From Magnetococcales bacterium (GTDB lineage: Bacteria; Pseudomonadota; Magnetococcia; Magnetococcales; Magnetaquicoccaceae), in assembly GCA_015228895.1 (NCBI GenBank), contig JADGCR010000175.1, positions 1 through 5,009 on the forward strand: a DNA stretch of 5,009 nucleotides. Direction: 5' to 3'. Shown here piece by piece: positions 1 to 5,009 of the stretch. The stretch's first letter is position 1, and the number at the start of each line of letters is the position of its first letter. The position numbers and the translations under genes were made by a program. The notes under the pieces were generated by a model. That model saw only the letters and a program-made list of their open reading frames with translations, was not told the DNA's origin and ran no database searches.

Positions 1-469
1 TCAAATGGACCTCCTCACCGCGCCGGGTCACCAGCCGACGCACCAGATCCACCTCCACCTCCCCGAATCGAATCAGGGGGGCATCCTCCGCATGCGGTCG
101 CGCGGCGCGGCGCAGCAACGCCCGGACCCTGGCCAGCAACTCCGGCACGCCGAAGGGCTTGGTCAGATAGTCGTCGGCGCCCGCATCCAGTCCGGCGATC
201 CGGTCTCCATGTTCGCCCAGGGCGGTGAGCATGATCACCGGCAGCGACGATTTTCGGCGCAGCCGGCGGCAGAGGGCAACCCCGCCCTCGCCGGGCAACA
301 TCAGATCCAGGACGAGCAGATCGACCTCCTTTTCCTCCAGGGTGACGAACAGGCGCTGGCCGCCACCCAGGGTGGTCGCCGCCATTCCCTGCTCGCGCAG
401 ATAACGCGCCAGGAGTTCACGGATCTCCCGATTGTCATCCACCACCAGGATGTGCGGCGGCTTATCCAT
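1..469 (-). CDS. OmpR/PhoB-family two-component response regulator (partial, C-terminus beyond left edge)
   Basis: Reading the minus strand from an ATG at 469-467 gives 156 intact codons before the window ends. The protein opens with HILVVDDN, the acidic pocket (D11, D12). It continues with LLVLDLMLPGEGG, where D55 is the expected phosphoacceptor, then VIMLTA (conserved T82) and DDYLTKPFG (conserved K104), followed by an arginine-rich alpha5 and linker. These are all the conserved residues of a receiver domain (about 5-120). Residues 132-156 (IRFGEVEVDL and onward to EEVHL) match the start of an OmpR-type winged-helix DNA-binding domain; about 70-75 residues are missing compared with the usual 220-240. 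Inferred role: once phosphorylated by a sensor kinase, it binds DNA and controls the divergent efflux genes. Metal-responsive relatives include CusR and CzcR, but receiver domains do not reveal the stimulus. An in-frame GTG at 475-473 is an alternative start, two codons longer and better spaced from the GAGGAG ribosome-binding site. Confidence 0.95.
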   Translation of the reverse strand, partial: MDKPPHILVVDDNREIRELLARYLREQGMAATTLGGGQRLFVTLEEKEVDLLVLDLMLPGEGGVALCRRLRRKSSLPVIMLTALGEHGDRIAGLDAGADDYLTKPFGVPELLARVRALLRRAARPHAEDAPLIRFGEVEVDLVRRLVTRRGEEVHL

Positions 470-480
470 GGTCACGACCA

Positions 481-486
481 CTCCTC
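481..486 (-). promoter_or_regulatory. Ribosome-binding site of the response regulator
   Basis: On the minus strand this reads GAGGAG, a good Shine-Dalgarno match. It lies 5 nt before an in-frame GTG (475-473) and 11 nt before the ATG (469-467), so both starts are usable. The GTG has the more usual spacing for a core of this type, while the ATG is the stronger codon and gives the common short lead before the receiver domain. The sequence cannot decide between them. Confidence 0.6.
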
Positions 487-556
487 GTTTCAAGCTGCCC
501 GATTATTTCCACCACCCGCGACTCTGCCATACTTTCGTGACAAATTCCCGGTAAAC

Positions 557-562
557 AGGAGG
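557..562 (+). promoter_or_regulatory. Strong but mis-spaced Shine-Dalgarno-like site upstream of the adaptor gene
   Basis: The plus strand reads AGGAGG, the best ribosome-binding core near the adaptor gene. It lies 25 nt before the first possible start (ATG 588) and 37 nt before the second (ATG 600), with no ATG, GTG, TTG or CTG at normal distance. A second, weaker core, AAGGGA (582-587), directly abuts ATG 588 and lies 12 nt before ATG 600, which slightly favours ATG 600 as the true start. Positions 558-562 can pair with 571-575 (four Watson-Crick pairs plus one G-T) around an 8-nt loop, so the site might be masked in the mRNA. That is speculative. Confidence 0.35.
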
Positions 563-587
563 CTCGGCACCCTCTCCAGCCAAGGGA

Positions 588-2162
588 ATGGATCGGCCCA
601 TGCGTCGCGGATCGTCAATCGTATTGTGGTTTCTGCTGGCCCTGGCAAGCCCCGTGGTCGTCTGGGCCCACGGCGGAGAGGATCATGGCAGCGAACTTCC
701 CGCGCCACGCGGCCACGCCTCCCTGGCCGCCACCGGCAGCGGCGCGGCGGGCGACTGGTTCGAGGTCGTGATCACGCCCGCAGCCAACAGAAAGGGAGCA
801 TCTGTCTACCTGGCCGACGGGGAGAGCAACGCCCCGGTGGAGGCAGCGCTCATCGAAGTGGAGAGCGCCGGCACACCCCCGTGGCGGGGGACGGCATCGC
901 CCACCCGGGCGCCCGGGGTCTACGACCTGTCCATGGCCTTGCCGGATGGAGCTTTCGACCTGACCCTCACCGTGACCGCCGGAGAGAAGAACGACCTGAT
1001 TCTCGTCTCCGTCTCACCACTCCCGACCCTGGCAACAGCGGCGGTGGCGTCATCCCCGACCGGGACTCCGTCCCGGACCGGAAGGATGCCCCTCCTCGCC
1101 GGAGTCGCCCTTTCCGGGGTCCTGGTGGGCTACCTCCTGGGACGCGCCAGGGGACGAAAGGGCCTCCTCTCCCTGCTGTTGGCGGGGGTGGTGATGCTCT
1201 CCCCGGGGATACCGTTCTCCCCGGTTGCCGGGGAGGCATTCGCCCATGGCGGCGAGGATCATGGCGACCAGAAACCTTCCGGGGATGTTCCTTCCGTCAC
1301 CACCGAAACGGCCCTGCCGAAATCCACGCAGTTTCTCCTGGGAATCCGCACCCTCTCGGTCGGACCGCACGAAGCAGCCGCCACGGTGCGGTTGGTGGGG
1401 CGGGTGATCCCCGATCCGTCCGCCTACGCCCGGGTGCAACCCTCCCTGACCGCCCGCGTTGGCAACGACCCCAATTTTCCCGTTCCGGTCAGCGGTCAGA
1501 GGGTCAAGCGGGGACAACCCTTGGCCATCCTGGACCCCAACCTCTCCGCCAACGACAGGTTGGACCGGCAAACCGCCCTGCTCCGCGCCCAGAGCGCCGA
1601 GGCCACCCCGGGGCGGGAACTGCTCCTCGCCCCCATCGACGGTGTAGTCACCGACGTCCATATCGTGCCGGGAGAAGTGGTGAACGAGCAGACCGTGGTG
1701 GCGGAAATCGTCCAACCGGACAGGTTGTGGGTTGAGGCCGTGCTTTTCGATCTCTCCCTCGTCGAGCGGATCACCGGGGCCATGGCGGAGACCCGTCTGC
1801 TGCCGGGCAAGCGCTTCCGTCTGAGGCTGGTGGGAATCAGTCCCAAATTGAGTGCGGAAGATCAGGGGTTGCACCTCCAGTTCGCGGTGGAGGAAACCCG
1901 AGGGGCGTTGCGCCTGGGCATCCCCCTGGATGTCCAGGCAGAGCTGGAGACGGTGGCCATGCCGCTGGCCGTTCCCCGCGAGGCCCTGCTGGAAAAAGGG
2001 GGAGAGCCCTGTGTCTGGGTCAAGATCGCCCCGGAAATCTTCGCGATCCGTGCGGTGAGACCGGGACGTCAGGCAGGGGGCTGGACGGAGATTCTCTCCG
2101 GTCTACAGGCGGGCGACAAGGTTGTGGTCCAAGGTCAACGTCAGCTTGCCGCCATACGGTGA
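588..2162 (+). CDS. RND efflux periplasmic adaptor (membrane fusion protein, CusB/CzcB-like) with N-terminal membrane-anchored extension
   Basis: This 524-residue protein should link an inner-membrane RND pump to an outer-membrane channel. The adaptor core lies in the C-terminal part. Residues about 264-316 form the first half of the barrel-sandwich (lipoyl-like) domain, ending GQRVKRGQPLAILDP. A short helical stretch (319-341) follows, then LLAPIDGVVTDVHIVPGEVV (346-365), the second half and the classic family signature. Next come a beta-barrel domain (about 378-455, from RLWVEAVLFD) and a membrane-proximal domain ending LQAGDKVVVQGQ (506-517). The first 230 residues are extra for the family: a signal peptide (Arg6-Arg7, hydrophobic 11-26, probable cleavage after Ala27), a His/acidic motif (27-34), a beta-rich stretch (55-143) of FixH/YtkA-like flavour, and two hydrophobic segments (167-185 and 193-214) separated by RARGRK. 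A second copy of the motif follows at 219-226. The start may instead be ATG 600, which keeps the same signal peptide. The permease gene begins 6 bp after the stop, so the two are co-transcribed. The core call is firm; the N-terminal domain assignment is tentative. Confidence 0.93.
   Translation: MDRPMRRGSSIVLWFLLALASPVVVWAHGGEDHGSELPAPRGHASLAATGSGAAGDWFEVVITPAANRKGASVYLADGESNAPVEAALIEVESAGTPPWRGTASPTRAPGVYDLSMALPDGAFDLTLTVTAGEKNDLILVSVSPLPTLATAAVASSPTGTPSRTGRMPLLAGVALSGVLVGYLLGRARGRKGLLSLLLAGVVMLSPGIPFSPVAGEAFAHGGEDHGDQKPSGDVPSVTTETALPKSTQFLLGIRTLSVGPHEAAATVRLVGRVIPDPSAYARVQPSLTARVGNDPNFPVPVSGQRVKRGQPLAILDPNLSANDRLDRQTALLRAQSAEATPGRELLLAPIDGVVTDVHIVPGEVVNEQTVVAEIVQPDRLWVEAVLFDLSLVERITGAMAETRLLPGKRFRLRLVGISPKLSAEDQGLHLQFAVEETRGALRLGIPLDVQAELETVAMPLAVPREALLEKGGEPCVWVKIAPEIFAIRAVRPGRQAGGWTEILSGLQAGDKVVVQGQRQLAAIR
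666..689 (+). repeat. First copy of the AHGGEDHG-coding repeat
   Basis: These 24 bases encode AHGGEDHG (residues 27-34 of the adaptor), right at the predicted signal-peptide cleavage point. They match positions 1242-1265 in the same frame at 22 of 24 bases, the two differences being third-position changes. The two His and two acidic residues make a short potential metal ligand at the mature N-terminus. Metal binding is inferred. Confidence 0.85.
1242..1265 (+). repeat. Second copy of the AHGGEDHG-coding repeat
   Basis: These bases encode the same eight residues (219-226 of the adaptor), again immediately after a hydrophobic segment ending in small residues (AGEAFA), just like a second signal-peptide/mature-protein junction. 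With the copy at 666-689 this suggests either internal duplication or fusion of two once-separate exported proteins. Confidence 0.85.
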
Positions 2163-2171
2163 CCGGCCATG
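2157..2171 (+). promoter_or_regulatory. Adaptor-permease junction, probable translational coupling
   Basis: The adaptor stop TGA (2160-2162) is followed after 6 bp by the permease ATG (2169-2171). No good Shine-Dalgarno core precedes this ATG; the closest is GGTGA overlapping the adaptor stop (2158-2162). Ribosomes ending on the adaptor could therefore re-initiate on the permease, coupling their output. There is no room for a separate promoter in the gap. Confidence 0.55.
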
Positions 2172-5009
2172 TTCGATCGCATCATACTGTTTTCCCTGAA
2201 TCAGCGGCTGTTCGTCGTCATTGCCTCCCTTCTGCTGCTGAGTTACGGCGGCTGGCTGGTGTCCCGGCTGCCGGTGGATGTCTTTCCCGATCTCAACCGC
2301 CCCACGGTCACGATCATGACCGAGGCCCCCGGCCTGGCCCCGGAGGAGGTGGAGTCCCTGGTGACGATGCGCCTGGAGAACGCCATGAACGGCATCCCGG
2401 GGGTGAACCGGGTGCGCACCACCTCGGGGGTGGGGCTCTCCATCGTCTATGTCGAGTTCGAGTGGGGCGGCGACATCTACCGCAACCGCCAAATGGTGGC
2501 GGAAAAGCTCTCCACCGTCGCCGAAAGCCTGCCCCGGGAGGTGATCCCGTCCATGGGACCGGTGAGTTCCATCATGGGGGAGATCATGCTGGTCGGTCTG
2601 TCGCGCGAGGACGACTCGATCTCACCCATGGCGTTGCGCACCCTGGCGGATTGGACATTGCGTCCACAGTTGATGAGCCTTCCCGGTGTCGCCCAGGTCA
2701 CCCCCATCGGCGGTGAGGTCAAGCAGTATCAGGTGTTGGTCTCGCCCACCCGGTTGCAGGCGGCAGGCGTGACCTTCGAGGAGATCGAAAAGGCCCTCGA
2801 CGGGTTCGCCAGGAACACCACCGGCGGCTTTCTCGATCAGCGCGGTCAGGAGTTCCTGATCCGCAACATCGGCCAGACCACCGACCCGGACGATTTGAAA
2901 CGCACCGTCGTGGCGCGTCACAGGGAGGCCGTCGTCACCCTGGAACAGGTGGCCGAGGTGCGGGTCGGGGCCGGGGTCAAGCGGGGTGACGCCAGCATCG
3001 ACGGGCAGGCGGCGGTGATCCTGGCCGTGCAGAAACAGCCGGGGGCCGACACCGTCTCCCTGACCCGCCATATCGAACAAACTCTTGCCGCGTTGCAACG
3101 CACTCTCCCCGCCGGGGTACGGGCCGATCGCATCCTGTTCAAGCAGGCGGACTTCATCGAACGGGCCATCGCCAACGTAGAGGAGGCGTTGCGGGACGGC
3201 TCCCTGCTGGTGATAGCGGTGCTTTTCCTGTTCTTGATGAACCTCTCCACCACCTTCATCAGTCTCACCGCCATTCCCCTCTCCCTGGTGGTCACCGCCC
3301 TGGTCTTCCACTGGTTCGGACTCTCCATCAACACCATGACCCTGGGAGGGTTGGCGGTGGCCATCGGCGAGTTGGTGGATGATGCCGTGGTGGACGTGGA
3401 AAACGTTTTCCGCCGCCTGCGGGAAAACGCCGTCGCCCCGCATCCCAGACCGGTCATCCAGGTGGTCCGCGCCGCCTCCAGCGAGGTGCGCAACACCATC
3501 GTCTACGCCACCCTCATCGTAGTGCTGGTCTTCATCCCCCTGTTTGCCCTGAGCGGGATCGAGGGACGCCTGTTCTCCCCCCTGGGGGTGGCCTACATCG
3601 TCTCCATCCTGGCCTCCCTGCTGGTCTCCCTGACCTTGACCCCGGTACTCTGCTTCTATCTGCTGCCCCGCGCCCGGGCCATGGATCATGGGGATTCCTG
3701 GCTGGTGCGCCGTCTCAAGGCGGGAGACCGCCGTCTGCTGCACTGGTCCTTCGACCACCCCCGTCCGGTGATCGGCCTGGCCCTGATGCTGGTACTACTG
3801 GCCGGGGTTTCCGTGCCCTGGCTGGGACGGACGTTCCTGCCCGCCTTCAACGAGGGGACGGTCACGGTCAGCCTGATCATGCCGCCGGGGACGGCGTTGT
3901 CCGAATCCAACCGCCTCGGCACGCTGGCGGAAAACCAGATCAAGAGCGTGCCCGAGGCACTCTCCACCGGACGCCGCACCGGTCGCGCCGAGTTGGACGA
4001 ACACGCGGAAGGGGTGCATTTTTCCGAGATCGATGTGGATCTCGCCCCCTCCGAACGGGGGCGGGAGGTGATCCTGGGGGAGCTGCGCCGGGCGCTGGCG
4101 GTCATTCCGGGAGCGGCGATCAACGTGGGGCAACCCATCTCCCACCGCCTGGACCACCTGCTCTCCGGGGTGCGGGCGGAAATCGCCATCAAAATTTTCG
4201 GCGATGACCTGGAGACCCTGCGCGCCAAGGCCGAGGAGGTGCGGCAACGCATCACCACCGTTCCGGGACTGGCCGATCTTCAAATCGAGAAGCAGGTACT
4301 CATCCCCCAGGTACGCATCCACATCGACCGGGGCGAGGCCCTCAAGTACGGACTCTCCCTCAACCAACTCTCCGAGACCCTCCAGGCCGCTCTCCAGGGC
4401 AAGGTGGTCTCCCAGATTCTGGATGGACAGCGCACCCACGACGTGGTGGTGCGGCTGGCCGAGGAGTGGCGTGCCGAGAGCGGGGATTTCGGCGACATCC
4501 TCATCGATACCCCCAAGGGGAAGATTCCGCTGAAACTGGTGGCCCAGGTCGAGGAGACCACCGGCCCCAATCTGATCAACCGGGACAACATGCGGCGACG
4601 CATCGTGGTGCTGGCCAACACCCAGGGGCGCGACGTGGGCGCGGTGGTGGCCGAGGTCCAGCAGCGGCTCGCCGCCATGCCCCTGCCCGCCGGCTACCAC
4701 CTCTCCTTCGAGGGACAGTTCCGCAGCCAGCAGGAGGCGACCCGACTGATCTCCCTGCTGGCGATGATCTCACTGGCGGGAGTCTTTCTGGTACTCTACA
4801 GCCATTTTCGCTCCGTCGTGCTCTCCCTGGTGATCATGGCCAATATCCCCATGGCTTTGGTGGGCAGTGTCGCCGCACTGTGGCTCTCCGGGCAGCCCCT
4901 TTCCGTGGCCAGCCTCGTGGGATTCATTACCCTGACCGGTATCTCGGCCCGCAACGGCATCCTGAAAATCTCCCACTATCTCCACCTGGTCGGCCAGGAG
5001 GGGGAGCCA
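2169..5009 (+). CDS. RND-family efflux permease, heavy-metal (CusA/CzcA-like) type (partial, C-terminus beyond right edge)
   Basis: The frame from ATG 2169 is open for 947 codons to the window's last base; relatives have about 1,020-1,050 residues, so roughly the last two membrane helices are missing. This inner-membrane subunit uses the proton gradient to export substrate as a homotrimer. TM1 spans about 14-33, followed by LPVDVFPDLNRPTV (34-47), a typical RND opening. The first large periplasmic loop includes SSIMGEIM (133-140), as in heavy-metal members. TM2-TM6 lie in 345-500. TM4 carries GELVDDAVVDVEN (400-412), whose D404 and E411 align with CusA D405 and E412. TM7 (about 534-552) is followed by FLPAFNEG (556-563), another family signature, and the second periplasmic loop contains RLDHLLSGVRAEI (660-672). 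TM8-TM10 lie at about 860-877, 883-906 and 912-934. The CusA methionine triad is not present: by hand alignment the sites are S568, F618 or H617, and H663. Substrate is therefore unassigned; a divalent metal is likely. It is probably translated together with the adaptor. Confidence 0.96.
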   Translation, partial: MFDRIILFSLNQRLFVVIASLLLLSYGGWLVSRLPVDVFPDLNRPTVTIMTEAPGLAPEEVESLVTMRLENAMNGIPGVNRVRTTSGVGLSIVYVEFEWGGDIYRNRQMVAEKLSTVAESLPREVIPSMGPVSSIMGEIMLVGLSREDDSISPMALRTLADWTLRPQLMSLPGVAQVTPIGGEVKQYQVLVSPTRLQAAGVTFEEIEKALDGFARNTTGGFLDQRGQEFLIRNIGQTTDPDDLKRTVVARHREAVVTLEQVAEVRVGAGVKRGDASIDGQAAVILAVQKQPGADTVSLTRHIEQTLAALQRTLPAGVRADRILFKQADFIERAIANVEEALRDGSLLVIAVLFLFLMNLSTTFISLTAIPLSLVVTALVFHWFGLSINTMTLGGLAVAIGELVDDAVVDVENVFRRLRENAVAPHPRPVIQVVRAASSEVRNTIVYATLIVVLVFIPLFALSGIEGRLFSPLGVAYIVSILASLLVSLTLTPVLCFYLLPRARAMDHGDSWLVRRLKAGDRRLLHWSFDHPRPVIGLALMLVLLAGVSVPWLGRTFLPAFNEGTVTVSLIMPPGTALSESNRLGTLAENQIKSVPEALSTGRRTGRAELDEHAEGVHFSEIDVDLAPSERGREVILGELRRALAVIPGAAINVGQPISHRLDHLLSGVRAEIAIKIFGDDLETLRAKAEEVRQRITTVPGLADLQIEKQVLIPQVRIHIDRGEALKYGLSLNQLSETLQAALQGKVVSQILDGQRTHDVVVRLAEEWRAESGDFGDILIDTPKGKIPLKLVAQVEETTGPNLINRDNMRRRIVVLANTQGRDVGAVVAEVQQRLAAMPLPAGYHLSFEGQFRSQQEATRLISLLAMISLAGVFLVLYSHFRSVVLSLVIMANIPMALVGSVAALWLSGQPLSVASLVGFITLTGISARNGILKISHYLHLVGQEGEP

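Larger units (their letters stand above)
470..587. promoter_or_regulatory. Divergent intergenic control region between regulator and efflux genes
   Basis: This 118-bp gap separates the start of the minus-strand response regulator from the plus-strand adaptor gene, so it must hold the promoters of both or a shared operator. It is visibly more AT-rich in its middle (about 498-556) than the flanking genes. Plus-strand positions 538-546 read TGACAAATT, which resembles one half of the CusR/PcoR-type box (recalled as ATGACAA-NN-TTGTCAT). The inverted partner half is not present, so this is only a weak hint. On the minus strand, TTTACC (554-549) and TATGGC, 18 nt apart, make a poor sigma-70-like pair. 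On the plus strand, CATACT (528-533) could be a -10 element without a clear -35. No terminator-like stem with a T run is seen. Control by the adjacent regulator is inferred from gene arrangement, not from a convincing operator. Confidence 0.45.

Noticed and set aside
471..541. An exact 7-bp inverted pair, GTCACGA (471-477) and TCGTGAC (535-541), spanning the intergenic region, which could be paired regulator sites.
   Set aside because: A 7-bp match within about 120 bp is expected by chance fairly often, the pairing does not extend on either side, and one arm lies inside the regulator's ribosome-binding/start area.
1086..1265. Possibility that the adaptor is really two genes, with a separate adaptor starting at an internal ATG (1086 or 1194).
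   Set aside because: The frame is continuous from 588 without a stop. The only ribosome-binding-like sequence (GGAAGG) directly abuts ATG 1086 with no spacer, and nothing clear precedes ATG 1194. A single fused protein is the simpler reading, though a secondary internal start cannot be excluded.
5..1735. A 576-codon plus-strand open frame beginning antisense to the response regulator and running through the adaptor gene in another frame.
   Set aside because: It overlaps two clearly recognisable proteins. Its translation is rich in Arg, Pro, Gly, Gln and His with no recognisable motif, as expected from an off-frame reading of GC-rich DNA.
1050..1874. A 274-codon minus-strand open frame opposite the adaptor.
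   Set aside because: It lies opposite the lipoyl-like and barrel domains of the adaptor, has shadow-like composition, and has no supporting start signal or motif.
2622..3758. A 378-codon minus-strand open frame inside the permease gene.
   Set aside because: It is fully antisense to the permease, and its His/Gln/Asp/Gly-rich composition is what reversed GC-rich codons give. The opposite strand encodes conserved RND motifs throughout.
3795..4700. A 301-codon minus-strand open frame within the second half of the permease gene.
   Set aside because: Antisense shadow with no recognisable domain. The permease frame covers the whole region with family signatures such as RLDHLLSG.

Overview
The window is a GC-rich (clearly above 60% by eye), tightly packed stretch of bacterial chromosome or large plasmid. 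The gene content is that of a Gram-negative: an RND-type tripartite efflux pump with a divergently transcribed two-component response regulator. Strong third-position G/C preference and the pump type fit a high-GC proteobacterium or relative. Nothing in the window fixes the genus.

Layout. (1) Positions 1-469, minus strand: an OmpR/PhoB-type response regulator with a complete receiver domain and the beginning of its DNA-binding domain, cut by the left edge. (2) Positions 470-587: the only intergenic region, a short divergent control region. (3) Positions 588-2162, plus strand: an RND periplasmic adaptor (membrane fusion protein, CusB/CzcB type). It has an unusual N-terminal extension made of a signal peptide, a His/acidic motif, a beta-rich domain and a two-helix membrane hairpin, followed by a second copy of the same His/acidic motif. 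(4) Positions 2169-5009, plus strand: the inner-membrane RND permease of the CusA/CzcA-like heavy-metal group. It is open to the right edge, with 947 residues present and roughly the last two transmembrane helices missing.

How they work together. The permease and adaptor form the inner-membrane and periplasmic parts of a proton-driven export complex. The outer-membrane channel is not in the window and is either downstream or elsewhere. The divergent response regulator is the natural candidate controller, and its sensor kinase is probably beyond the left edge. The likely role is periplasmic or cytoplasmic metal-ion (or other cation) export. The substrate cannot be assigned: the methionine triad that defines the CusA copper/silver site is absent.

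The points most worth a second look are the duplicated-module architecture of the adaptor, its very short helical hairpin, and the permease's proton-relay residues. Those residues resemble the drug-exporter AcrB pattern (Asp-Asp in TM4, a basic residue in TM10) set in an otherwise heavy-metal-type permease. I found no RNA genes, mobile elements, CRISPR arrays or convincing terminators.
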